NCBI GenBank assembly: GCA_043228905.1
Contig: JBHGNT010000015.1
Coordinates: forward strand, 2,170,001 to 2,234,000
DNA length: 64,000 nt
Direction of reading: 5' to 3'
Source of the DNA: Azolla caroliniana
Taxonomy: Eukaryota; Polypodiophyta
Shown here: in pieces, positions 21,889-31,987 of the stretch
Numbering within the stretch: position 1 is the first letter of the stretch
Layout of the letters: the number at the start of each line of letters is the position of its first letter
Notes under the pieces: generated by a model
The model's input: the letters and a program-made list of their open reading frames with translations, nothing else
Databases searched by the model: none
What the model was told of the DNA's origin: nothing
Position numbers and translations under genes: made by a program

Positions 21889-22652
21889 GTCGCGTTGTTA
21901 TGCGCGTGCGTGGAGAAAGGCGGGACCACGGGGGTCTTGGACTAGGGAGTGACGGAGCGTAGGAAGTCGTGCTTCACCGTTTCCGGGGATCCCAGAAGAA
22001 CGCCGAAAGCGACCGAAGGGAGAGAGAGAAAGAGAGGGAGCGCGCGCTTAACACCGACTCACGCACACACACGCACACACACACACATGCCGACCTGCCT
22101 CACGCCCTTATGTACAAGAAACGCAGGAAAGGGGAAGCACCCGACACCAACAGAGACGCGAATATACACAAACAGACGCAAATGTATATATATAAAAGGA
22201 AGAATACATTCCCGGCTTCGAGCCGGACCAAGGTAGGTTACAATAGTCGTCAGCCGCCAAGCCGCCGTCGGGGAGCTCACGGGCTCGTCGCGCCGAGCGG
22301 GGTCTTGCGCAGGAGAGGATCTGAAGCAAACCCTAAGCGAACACGAAGGGGGGAGAAGAAGAAGAAATGTAACTAACCCTAAATCTAACGGTATACCCTC
22401 TAATGCAAAATGGGCAACCCTTTCACAAAGGCCGCTCCCTTCCTTTTATAGAACAAGGGGAGGGATGCGTTACAATGTGGGATAAATCCCGACTTGCATG
22501 GGATCGTTTGTCCCGACTTGACTACTCTTCGGCGCCTTAAAGGCGCCCTCGTTATTCACACTAAATGTACAAGGGGGTGAGCACACACGCTGCCCCCACC
22601 GATGTAGCCAATGTTTCACGGTTTCCGCCTCTGGCCGAAATTCTTCACGACA
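21889..22652 (-). repeat. E1 3' LTR with PPT
   Basis: 764 bp on the minus strand from TGTCGTGAAGAATTTCGG at 22652 to CGCGACA at 21889. The PPT AGGTGGGGGCGGA precedes it (22653-22666). It has a TATA box CTATAAAAGG near 22443-22452 and a CA/TG microsatellite at about 22062-22088. Confidence 0.88.
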
Positions 22653-23619
22653 TCCGCCCCCACCTAACTGCACGTCCACCGGTACGTGCCAAATCTGGTT
22701 GAAGGGTGAGAGATTTCGGCCGGTGAGAAACCGGTCTTCCGTAATCCGCATCCCGGCTCGTTGCCAGTTTGATCCGTTGGCTTCGGTTCTTCCTTCGCGC
22801 TTACCTCCCCGTAGGCTCGTTCGACCCGTCGATGGGTCCTCCACCGCAATCTCCGTAGTACGCGTACTTCCGCTGGCCCGAACACCCCGCTTCCTGCCGT
22901 AAGCCCGATGTCCCCTGCTTGGGGAACGCCCGTAGCGGCCCGCTTGGCCTCCGTTGATCATTCGCGTCGTCTTGTTTGCCATCCCATGTTGTTTCGCGTT
23001 GCCCTCGTCCTCTCACCGCCACCTTCCTTCTCCATGGTCTTACATTGCCGCGTCGGCTCGAACCACCATGGTCTCTGGAACGGTGTGGAGGATCCCTTTC
23101 TGGCCTTCTTCACGCTACCTCTGAACCGCGCAAACTGTCTCCGCTCTCGCCTTCCCGCTCTCCCCGTAGTAGCCCGCTTGGCCCTTCCCGTCTTCGTGCT
23201 GCTGCAACAGGTCCCGAGTCTTCCGCTTGCCGTTGTCCCCTCGCCCCCACCAGCTTGTCACCCCGGGCTTGCCGTGTCATACTTCGCTACTTCGACGAAG
23301 CTCTCGAGATCTATGAAGCGAGTGTGGAGGATCCTCCTCCGGCCTCTCTTGTCATCCCCTGACTCTAACCCTGTGCAGTCCGCTACGTCACCTCGTTCCC
23401 GACACCTCCCTTGTGTCGTCTTCCGCCCGTGCCGAACATCGTCCCACAGTCACGCTTCAATCCGGCCCGCGATGGCCACTTGCGAGACTCTTGTTCCGTC
23501 CCAGGTGTGCCTTTCCGGCCTGACACACCTCCCTGTGTTTGCCCCTACCGGCTCCTTCCGAAACCGTAACCGGCCGGTGAGGGTTTCACACTTCGTCTGC
23601 TCGTCTTACCGGCTCCCTA

Positions 23620-24720
23620 TCCGCTACCTCGTGTTGTCGGGTCCCGTTCCCTGCCGCCACAGTCCTTCTCCCTCGATCTCACGTTGCCACGTTGGCCGAA
23701 CTGCCGGAGTCTCCGGATCGGTGTGAGGGTCCCGTAGGACCGGACTCCGTTTCTATGCTTGCCGAAATTCGGGTGTCTTTTGTTTGAGTCCCTCCCTGAC
23801 TCTCCTCGTGTCTTCCGCGTAGTCGGGTCCCATTTCCCGCCGTCACCAACCTTCTCTCTCGGTCTCATGTTGCCACGTTGGCCGAACTACCGGAGTCTCT
23901 GGTTAAGTGTGGGGATCCCATAGGACCGGACTTCCTTACGCCCACTGACCTTGCCGGAAGGTCCGATTTGGTTCGTGGCCGCCTCGCCGTCCTGATACCT
24001 CCTTGCCGTTCGTCGCCTCCTGCCGTCCGATCATGTTCTCCTGCCGCCACCGATCTCCCCTATAGGACTCACGCCGGCTCTCGAGCCGACCACCGGATCG
24101 GTGTGAGGATCTCAGTAGACCGCCCATCCGTAGCCCTTTTCCCCTTCGTCACCTCGCTGCCACCGTCAGTATCTTCGTCTTACGTCAACCGTATTGCTGA
24201 CCGCCGAAGTCTCTAGAACCGGTGTGAAGGATCCTCCTCCGGCCTCCGTTTTGTCTTCCTGACCCTGTCCCGGGTCGTCCTACGCCGAGAGGGCGGTTTG
24301 CTCCGCACCCTCTCCCATGGTACCGACGTACCGTCTCCTCGGCCTCTCCGTACGCTCGCTCTTTTCCTCCCTCCCGGAATGGTCATCCAGGAGTCCGCTC
24401 CGCCCGGTTCTCGTCCGGGTCCGTCCGTCCTTCTCCGTATTGCCGGGTCCCGTTCTCCTGTCGCCACCAGCCTTCTCCCTAGGTCTCACGTTGCCACGTT
24501 GGCCGAACTGCCGGGGCCTCCGGACTGGTGTGGGGATCCTGTAGGACCGGACTTCGTTCTCCTCTTCATCCCTTGTACTTCTCCCGAACTCGTCGCTTCT
24601 CTCCTTCTCGCGTACTTGCCTCCATCCTCCATCTCTTTCGGTCTCATGTTGCCACGTTGGCCGAACTGCCGAAGTCTCCGGATAAGATGTGGCGTCACCG
24701 ATTTCGCAACGTCTTTTTGC
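23620..24720. repeat. Diverged tandem modules in the E1 internal region
   Basis: The phrase GTTGCCACGTTGGCCGAACT recurs near 23690, 23870, 24488 and 24652. Related sequence around it (CGGGTCCCGTTCC before, CCGGATCGGTGTG and TAGGACCGGACT after) gives imperfect modules of roughly 165-195 bp. More decayed copies reach into the end of the gag ORF and out to about 23000. No coding signal is convincing here, although GC-rich strands give long spurious frames. Confidence 0.75.
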
Positions 24721-24963
24721 AACTCGTCCGGGACACCGCCCCTTTTAGTGGTGTCGGTGGATAGCATCTACTCTGTGATCAATCAAGCCCCGCCTGAGCT
24801 TGATTCTCCAATGTCCAGAGTTTTGGCTCCGATGCCGATCTTGCCAGACTCATTCCGAACCTTTGATCACCTTCCTTTCCAATTCCCGACCTTCGCCTGG
24901 TCGATCTTTCTCCCCATGTAAAAGAGGGCAGCTCGTCCCGCACCCTCTCCCGTATCGGCACCT

Positions 24964-26421
24964 TCATGCCGATTCTGGCCCCGATCGAACAATCCACGAC
25001 CGGATCACGCTCCACCCGTACCGGAGCGTCGCGCGGTTCGGTCCCCGGTCAGGTCGTTCCTTAGTCTCCTCGTCGCCCCTTTCGCTGGCCATCTCCCATC
25101 CATCTTCGCTAGCATCGTGCCAGGACTCCTCGATACTACCTTCCATCTCCTCGGTCTTACATGGGCATACGGCCCCGAATGCCGAGTTTTCCGGAATTGG
25201 GTCAGTGGGCTTTCGTCCGCTCCTTCCCCGTATCGTCTCGCCGGTGATTCTTGGTCTTTCGCCGCCGCCTTCCTCCGCTTGGGACTCACGTGGGCACTCG
25301 GGCCCGACTGCCATCGTCTCGGGAGCAAGTGTGGGAAGACACAAAGAATCGCCCGTCCGTTTCACGCTCTTGTCCGTAGCCATCGACTCTTCGTGGTCGG
25401 CGGTCGTCTTCTTACCGATCGTGCAAACCCCGCCTGGGCTTGTTTCTCCGATTCCCGGGGTTTCGGGCTGACACGCCCGAAACCACTGGTCCCAATTATC
25501 CGGTTCCGCGATCTGTATCTCGGCCTCGTCCTTGGCCGTTCTATCTCCGCAAGACGAGAGGGCGTTTTGTTTCGCACCCTCTCCCGTGGTACCGTGGTAC
25601 CGATCTTCTGCCGTCGCGTGGGGCAAGTCCGTCTCCTCAGTCTCGGCTTGCAGCCTTGATCTTTCCTCTTCCTCGAGCATCGCCTCGAGAGTTGCGTACG
25701 CCTCCGCAAACCTGGCCCCAACGCCGACCCTTGCCGGCTCTCTTTGTCGTTCGGCCTCTTCCCGCTGTGATGGCATGTCGTCGCGCGCCTTCCTCTTAGC
25801 CTTCTCGGCTCGCTCATTGTCTAGCCGTAGGCACACCCTTCCGACCTTCGACCAGTCCTCCGTAAGCCCATTCGCTCCGTCATCATCTTCGAGCTCAATC
25901 CCGATGGCCTCCCATTCCGCTCGGTCGATCGACCTGACGAACAATAGGACTTTGTCCGTCCCCACCAAACCTTGTTCCCGCTCCAGGAGCCGAGCAAGCC
26001 GTCGCTCGAACTCTCGGAACGCCTTCGTCGCACCCCGGTGGGTCTTTGCCAATGCTACCCACTGGTCGAAGTCGTGTCGTCCCCGGCTCTTCCGCCGTCC
26101 TCCGTATACCTTCAGGAGCGCCTCTTCAAAGGCCTCCCACGAACTATGAGCCCCACGGAGCTCCTTTACTTCCGCATGCATCCGGACAGCTACGACCCGA
26201 CAGAAGAACTCCAGCCTCAACGCCTCGTCTACGCCACGCTCCTCCATTTCAGCGTTGTAGGCTTCCAAGTAAGATGGGACTTTGTCCCCGTTGAAACGGC
26301 CGACTCTTTCGACCACTCGCTCAACCGCTTGTTGCGCTGCTTTTCGCCTCATCACCACTCGTGCCGACTCCAACACCACTTCGGCCACCATCTCCGCAAG
26401 GTCGTCGTCTTCCAACTCCAT
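24964..26421 (-). CDS. E1 gag-like protein (485 aa)
   Basis: An intact frame starting at MELEDDDLAEMVAEVV, just inside the PBS. The first 230 residues align with Gy-A gag: RVGRFNGDKVPSYLEAY, SSWEAFEEALLKVYG, FREFERRLARL, VLLFVRSIDRAE and DDGANGLTEDWSKV. A highly charged region with a probable coiled coil (ARDDMPSQREEAERQRE, AYATLEAMLEEEERS) follows at about residues 220-275. The last 200 residues are repetitive and low complexity, built from the same modules as the downstream repeats. There is no zinc knuckle and no protease. It probably helps package its own RNA into helper particles; that is inference. Confidence 0.75.
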   Translation of the reverse strand: MELEDDDLAEMVAEVVLESARVVMRRKAAQQAVERVVERVGRFNGDKVPSYLEAYNAEMEERGVDEALRLEFFCRVVAVRMHAEVKELRGAHSSWEAFEEALLKVYGGRRKSRGRHDFDQWVALAKTHRGATKAFREFERRLARLLEREQGLVGTDKVLLFVRSIDRAEWEAIGIELEDDDGANGLTEDWSKVGRVCLRLDNERAEKAKRKARDDMPSQREEAERQREPARVGVGARFAEAYATLEAMLEEEERSRLQAETEETDLPHATAEDRYHGTTGEGAKQNALSSCGDRTAKDEAEIQIAEPDNWDQWFRACQPETPGIGETSPGGVCTIGKKTTADHEESMATDKSVKRTGDSLCLPTLAPETMAVGPECPRESQAEEGGGERPRITGETIRGRSGRKPTDPIPENSAFGAVCPCKTEEMEGSIEESWHDASEDGWEMASERGDEETKERPDRGPNRATLRYGWSVIRSWIVRSGPESA

Positions 26422-26437
26422 CCTCCCTTGCCGCCTT

Positions 26438-26456
26438 TCACGTCGGGTTCACCAAA
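26438..26456 (-). other. E1 primer-binding site
   Basis: The minus strand reads TTTGGTGAACCCGACGTGA, identical to Gy-A and E2. Confidence 0.8.
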
Positions 26457-26458
26457 GA

Positions 26459-26783
26459 TATCGCATTTTTACGCGCGTGCGTGGAGAAAGGCGGGACCAC
26501 GGGGGTCTTGGACTAGGGAGTGACGGAGCATAGGAAGTCGTGCTTCACCATTTCCGGGGATCCCAGAAGAACGCCGGAAGCGACCGAAGGGAGAGAGAGA
26601 AAGAGAGGGAGCGCGCGCTTAACACCAACTCACGCACACACATGCACACACACCCACATGCCGACCCGCCTCACGCCCTTATGTACAGGAAACGCAGGAA
26701 AGGGGAAGCACCCGACACCAACAGAGACGCGAATATACACAAACAGACGCAAATGTATATATATAAAAGGAAGAATACATTCC
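26459..26783 (-). repeat. E1 5' LTR, truncated
   Basis: Matches the last 325 bp or so of the 3' LTR. Its upstream part, including the promoter, is missing at 26783, where it joins the integrase of D. The terminal CGACA is mutated to CGATA. Confidence 0.82.
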
Positions 26784-29639
26784 CATTCGTTGGCATAGGT
26801 CACATTCCTTAGCATACTTGACGGCGTCTTTTAACGTCGTGGGCCACCATAAGCCGCTCTGCCATACTTTTCTTGCCGTCGCTTCCCCGGCATAGTGTCC
26901 TCCGGCAACCCCACTGTGTGCTTCCCGTAAGATTACTTGTTTCTCGTCACTACGGACTGCCCGTCTCCATATTCCATCTGCTCCCTTGTGGTAGAGAGTT
27001 TCCCGTAACAGACAGAAATTGCGGCTCTGCACCGCCAGTCGTTTCCTCTCGTCCCGGTTCATTTCCTCCGGTGGCAGGCCCGTGCTTAGGAACTGGTGCA
27101 TGTTTGTCAGCCACCTATCTTCTGATACCACCGTGTCGTCCGCTGCCGTTTCCGGGGTGATACGGAATAACTCTGCGTCCGGGAATTCATCCGCTACTTC
27201 GTCGCCTGATTCTCCGGACTCTAACCGGCTCAGATAGTCTGCTACGGCATGCTGGATACCGGGCCGGTGGAAAATTTCGAATTCGAACTCCTGCAACAGC
27301 AAGGTCCAACGGGCCAACTTACCGGTCAGGGACGCCTTGGACACTAAGTACAGGAGCGCCGAGTGATCCACATGAAAGGAGAACTTCCTTCCCAATAGGT
27401 AATGACGAAACTTTGTTACACTGTAGATCATGCCCAGGGCCTCCCGTTCCGTCGTTGAATAGTTCTTCTCCGCTTGGGACAGCTTCCGGCTGGCGTAATA
27501 TACCGGCCGGTACCATTTAGGCTCCGTAAGTTGCATTAAGGCGCTGCCGATAGCGATGTCGGAAGCGTCCACGAATACATGAAATTCCTTGCTCCAATCC
27601 GGAGGCTGGACGACGGGTGCTTGCGACAAAAGAACCTTCAGGGCATTGTATGCCTTATCCTCCGTATCCGTCCATTGGAACGGTGTCCGATGTACCGCGG
27701 TGTGTAATGGTGTAGCCAAGTCAGCCAAGTGACGGAGCATCCGGCTGTGCCACCGGATCTGTCCTAAGAATCGGCTTAGTGCTTTGGCCGTTTTCGGCGC
27801 CGGTGCCCCTAGTATCGCATTTACTTTGTCCGGGTCGACCGCAATGCCCTCCTTACTTACAATGTGTCCCAGTAATATTCCACTTGAAACCCCAAAGATG
27901 CATTTTGCTGGGTTTAAGCTTAGCCGGTATAACCTACACTTTTCAAGGCAAAACCGTAGGTTCTGCAAATGGTCTTTTCCCCGGCTATAGACTGCAAAAT
28001 CATCCAGGAACACCTGCATGAAGGCAGGAATGTATTCGCCGAAGATCTCCATGATGATTCGCTGGAAAGTTGCTGGTGCCGTTTTTAGGCCGAACATCAT
28101 TACTTCGGCCACAAACACTCCCCATTCGGTGACGAACGTTGTCTTCTCCTGGTCGTCAGGGTGCATCCGGATTTGATTGTAACCGTTGAACCCGTCTAGA
28201 AAGCTATAAACTTCATGGCCGGCGACGGCATCCAGTACTCCATCCGTGAACGGAAGAGGGAATGCATCCGTAATTGTGGCTGCATTTAATTTCCTGTAAT
28301 CTACACACACGCGGATTTTACCGTTCTTCTTTGGGACGACGACGATGGGGCTCAGCCACGTCGCTTTCTTTACCGGCCGGATGAAGCCCACTCTTAGGAG
28401 TTTGTCGATTTCCTCCTTCACTTTGGCGGCGTAGTTGGGGTTCATTCGGTAACGTCGTTGCGCCACTGGTTTCGCGTCCTTGCCTAAGTGGATCTGATGC
28501 TGATATAATTGAGGGTCCAGCCCTCGCATGTCCTCGTATGACCAGGCGAATACGTCGCGAAACTCCGTGAGAAGTTTGATCATCGCCGCTTTATCTTCCG
28601 GCTTCATTTCTTTGGCGATGTGAACCGGCTTTGATTCGTCCTTGCTTCCTAGATTCACTTCGTCGAGCTGGGATGTTTTTACCCGTTGGGAAACGGCCAT
28701 TTCCCGTTCCAACGGTTCCTGTGCTTGCCGTAATTCCCGAATCGCATCTTTGTCTGGTTCGGCTTCGGTTTCGTCCCGCTGCGGCAAGTATGGCGCTACG
28801 GCTTCAGCCACGTCAATCTCGAAGAGTGGTACGATCTTCGGGTGTTCCTCCAAGTACTGGGCTTCTTCGTCGTCTGCCAACCCTTCAAGCATGTTCACGC
28901 ATTCCGCATATAGCGGTGTGCATTCCTTACCGTTGCTCGTCCGTGGTTGTGTCGGAACCCGGACCTTGGCTTTTCCGCGCCAGAAGGTAATCATATTTTT
29001 CCGCCAATTTTGCTTGATGTGTGTTGTTTTCAACCATGGTCTGCCCAGCAACAATGGGTACGCGCCTTGCGCCTGTAGCTGCAACACTACAGCCGAGATG
29101 TGAAATGTGTGGCCTCCTATGGTGACTTCCAATTTCCGTATTAAGCCCGTCGGCCATACAGAGCTCGTATCCGCCATCCGTAGCCAGAACGGACATGGCT
29201 CCCATTCATGTATACCCAAGGCATTACACGTGTGGAGGCTTATTACGTTCACCCCGGAACCTCCATCGATTACTGTGCCGGGAAGTTCGTGCCCTTTGAC
29301 AATAGCTGTAATCACCGGACTACTAGTGTCCACCACCGTCGGTCCCTCCTCCGGGTTCGAGAAGAGGACTGATGCCGGTGGGGCTATACCGTCTGTCATG
29401 CCCGTTTTTAGTCCTTCCGTAAATCGCGGCACGAGCTGCAAGAGTCGTCCTAACGGCAACGTGATCTGACATTCTTGCAGTGCTTGCCATGTCTCGTTTT
29501 CTGGGTGGCTACCGTCGGCACTCCCTATGGTATTCGCCTTTTGCCGTTCCGCGTCCGCGACGTTCCTTTCATTGGCTTCCTTCACCCATTCCGTCGCCTG
29601 TTTTCGTATGGCCTCTTGTGTTTCCCATTCTTTGGCCAT
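26784..29639 (-). pseudogene. D protease-RT-RNase H-integrase (truncated)
   Basis: About 950 codons of undamaged frame. The protease motif is VIDGGSGVNVIS (about residues 124-134), followed by FWLRMADTSS and YPLLLGRPWLK. RT shows DVFAWSYEDMRGLDP, WLSPIVVVPKKNGKIRVCVD, SFLDGFNGYNQI, TAPATFQRIIM and catalytic QVFLDDFAVYS (near 28005). RNase H has FVDASDIAIGSALMQ, TEREALGMIYSV and AVADYLSRLE. The integrase begins HSGVAGGHYAGEATARKVW and CDLCQRMG, then the sequence becomes antisense-compatible E1 LTR. Upstream it is joined in frame to the zinc-knuckle part through TAG 29664-29666. Confidence 0.88.
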
Positions 29640-29663
29640 GCCTTTCGACCGTGTGGTTACTTG

Positions 29664-30299
29664 CTATATATCCGCCACTTCCGGAACCACCATATTAACT
29701 GCTGGTCGTTTCTCGTAGCTCTTTACCGGGCACTGGTTACTGTAGTGGCCTTCCTGCCTGCAGTAGTAGCAGTACTCTTTACGGGTATTGCTGGATTCAG
29801 CATTGCTGGTAGCCGGAGTCGGTCCCGTAGTGAGTGGTGCGTTCTGTGCCGGTTGGCTCCTTGGGGTTCCATGTTCCGGGTCCCTAGGGTGACCACCTTT
29901 CTTGAAATTCCGTTTCTTATTATTCTTATTTTTATTTCGGTAGTCCGGTCGTGGTGGATCGTAAAATCGGCCGTAGTCCTCCTGGTGCCTTCGGTAACCA
30001 GGGGAATGGTCTCTGTCGTATTGCTCGTGTCGTCTGTTGGACTCCCGATAGCGGTCCGATCGCTCATACCGGTCGTAGTTATCATGCCGATTCCCGTACC
30101 GGCCATCATTCTCTTGTCTGTCTCCGTACCGGACATCCTGTGCCGGTCGGTACCGGTTCATTTTTTGCCAACGATCTTCATCTTCGTCTCGGCTGCTTCT
30201 TGGCTCGATCCGTCGGACGGGTGGTGCTTGTCGGTTTAACAGGTTATACTCGCACCGGTCTGTTGTATGACTCTTGGATTGACAAATCACACACTGGGT
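29664..30299 (-). pseudogene. D nucleocapsid region with second and third zinc knuckles
   Basis: Same frame as gag upstream and pol downstream. CVICQSKSHTTDRC is a CCHC-like knuckle at the start. A long Arg/Tyr/Asp-rich stretch with RYGDRQENDGRYGNRHDNY follows, probably RNA-binding. The last part has the classical knuckle CYYCRQEGHYSNQC. The frame ends at TAG 29664-29666 after VVPEVADI. This stop may be a mutation or a true gag terminator with readthrough. Confidence 0.78.
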
Positions 30300-31574
30300 T
30301 CACATGGTGCACTCCACTGCCGAGTGTCCGGCATTCAAGCAGATTGTGCATTGAATTGCCTGCCGGAACCGGAGATCTTCCTCGGTGGGTAACGCCCGTT
30401 GCAGTGTTCCCAGTGTAAGCCATGAGCTTGACTTTTCCATTTCTCTGACCCGGTCAATGACCTGGTCAATGGTGCTTCCTCGAAAGTCGATTACCGTACA
30501 CACCGTGCGTAACAGCTCCCGAAGTGCGTTTAAAAATATCGTCCGTAATTCCTCCTCCGGGGGTGCACGGGCAAGCTGGCTATGCATTCGTTGGAAACGG
30601 ATGACGAATTGGGGAATGCTTTCCCCTGCCTCCTGTCGGATCGTATAAAACAGGCCCACCATTGTCGTCTGGTCGACCTCCTTGTGGAAAAAATGCAAGA
30701 ATTTTGCTTTTAATTCTGCAAAGGTTGTGATGGTCGACGGGTCCTGCGTCCGCCGCCATCGTGTCGCTGGTCCTTCCAACGTGACCCCGAATTCCGCTAT
30801 CTTCGAGCGTTCTTCTTCCTCCGGTGTCATTCGCTGGGACGTGTGATTTGCTTCCCATGTCTGCTCGAAGGCATGAACATCCGCTTCCGCGTCCGGATCA
30901 TCGCGATACTTTGAGTATTGGAACGGCATGTCGTCGTCCAGTATTAGGCCGCGGTTTAGTGGCGTTTGTTGATATCTTTCCGGTTTTCTCTGCGGTTCCA
31001 CTTCCGGTTCTTTTGCCGGTGCTTTTTCCGGTTCCTTTTCCGGTTCTTCTTCCGGTTCCTTCACCGGCTCTTCTTCCGGTACCTTTGCCGGCTCTTTCGT
31101 TGGTGTCGGTGGCTTTGCTTCTTCCACATCCGGTGTTGGTGGGTTGACGGCTTCCGTTTGCGGTTCCGGATAGCCCTGGTCGAGCGGTTCCGGTTCTGGA
31201 GTCGGCACGGTATCCGACCCGTCGTCCTCCGGGCCGCTGGGGGTATCGTTGCTGCTCCGGTAGTTCGTGTGCACGCTGTATCCCCCTTCGGAATCCGATT
31301 CGTAGGCTGAAAAGGCTTCTGCCTCGTTTTCTCCGCTTGCCAGCGCCTCCAGGAGGCGTTCGGTTTCCCGGAGACTACTTAGACTGCTTCCGTCGTCCTG
31401 GTCGCGAGTTTGCCGTAACCGGAGAGATTCCTCCGCGACTCTCCGGATCTCGTTGGAGAACGAACGATCCGAGCGAATTTCGTGCGCTGCTTGCTGGAAA
31501 GTCTCACGCCGTCTTTGCCGTTCGGCGAGGCGTCGAGCTCGGTCTGTAACCAAGTCGTGCGTTGGTCTAGTCAT
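30300..31574 (-). CDS. D gag, matrix-capsid part (424 aa)
   Basis: Starts MTRPTHDLVTDRARRLAERQ. Residues 1-140 are charged and acidic. About residues 150-205 form a Pro-Glu-Lys repeat (EEEPVKEPEEEPEKEPEKAP). The capsid follows, with KIAEFGVTLEGPATRWRR, LKAKFLHFFHKEVDQTTM, LFYTIRQEAGESIPQFV and FLNALRELLRTV, and a first knuckle CTICLNAGHSAVEC at the end. The TGA at 30300-30302 replaces a CGA present in D2 (21008-21010 on the plus strand), so gag originally read on into the next section. Confidence 0.82.
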   Translation of the reverse strand: MTRPTHDLVTDRARRLAERQRRRETFQQAAHEIRSDRSFSNEIRRVAEESLRLRQTRDQDDGSSLSSLRETERLLEALASGENEAEAFSAYESDSEGGYSVHTNYRSSNDTPSGPEDDGSDTVPTPEPEPLDQGYPEPQTEAVNPPTPDVEEAKPPTPTKEPAKVPEEEPVKEPEEEPEKEPEKAPAKEPEVEPQRKPERYQQTPLNRGLILDDDMPFQYSKYRDDPDAEADVHAFEQTWEANHTSQRMTPEEEERSKIAEFGVTLEGPATRWRRTQDPSTITTFAELKAKFLHFFHKEVDQTTMVGLFYTIRQEAGESIPQFVIRFQRMHSQLARAPPEEELRTIFLNALRELLRTVCTVIDFRGSTIDQVIDRVREMEKSSSWLTLGTLQRALPTEEDLRFRQAIQCTICLNAGHSAVECTM

Positions 31575-31600
31575 CCATTACCGTCGTTCGCTGCGAGAAA

Positions 31601-31622
31601 GCAGGAATCGTGGTCGCCAAAA
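31601..31622 (-). other. D primer-binding site
   Basis: The minus strand reads TTTTGGCGACCACGATTCC, one base from the LTR end CCACA. TGGCGAC starts resemble the tRNA-Arg-type sites of plant gypsy elements; the exact tRNA is uncertain. Confidence 0.6.
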
Positions 31623-31623
31623 C

Positions 31624-31987
31624 TGTGGTATTCGCTAGCCGGACAAGGCCTAACACAAGGTGTCACGGAGACACTTCACCAAAGGGTGATTACAGCATAG
31701 GATTAAGATTCAACGATTACACCGACTTACGTAGGTTACACGATTAGAATGCTTTGGTTAATTACACGCGTAAGATATAACAGTAATTACAGAACGGAAA
31801 TCAACACAGAAGTATAAACACCATATGCTCTATTAATTATCCGCTGCCATTACAATGGGGTCCGGGCCTTTAAATAGGTTTCCGGCCCGTAGTACAAAAC
31901 GGTGCCTATCGCACCTATTCGGGATCCGTCCGGATCTGGAACGGCATACCGTTTCCAGTCCGTCCGTCCACACTATGCTCATTTACA
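31624..31987 (-). repeat. D 5' LTR
   Basis: About 364 bp, TGTAAATGAGC at 31987 to ACCACA at 31624. A TATA-like TATTTAAAGG lies at about 31869-31878. The right border is set by the TG and by the copia sequence resuming just beyond; it could move by a few bases. Confidence 0.6.

Larger units (their letters stand above)
21889..26783 (-). mobile_element. E1, gag-only non-autonomous gypsy element
   Basis: Minus-strand element with a full 3' LTR (21889-22652), a conserved pre-PPT block, a gag-related ORF, PBS and a 5' LTR cut at 26783. The whole interior has no protease, RT, RNase H or integrase homology. Between the ORF and the PPT lie about 2.3 kb of GC-rich, repeat-built sequence. LTR ends, PBS and PPT match the Gy-A/Gy-B/Gy-F family, its likely helper. 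E2 is a second, complete copy. Confidence 0.85.
26784..31987 (-). mobile_element. D, OTA-type gypsy retrotransposon (3' end missing)
   Basis: Minus-strand element with 5' LTR, PBS and a single long gag-PR-RT-RH-INT frame interrupted by two stops. It is cut within the integrase zinc finger by the truncated E1 LTR. The phrase DVFAWSYEDMRGLDP is typical of plant Athila/Tat-related (OTA) gypsy elements, and RT has FLDDF. The 3' LTR and integrase core are not in the window. Confidence 0.85.

Noticed and set aside
21949-22376. Short ORFs with His/Thr repeats (HTHTHTH)
   Set aside because: They are translations of the CA repeat in the E1 LTR.
22908-25660. Several long plus-strand open frames rich in Ser, Pro and Arg
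   Set aside because: They lie antisense to the E1 gag and repeat region in GC-rich sequence, show no domain and mirror the true minus-strand frame.
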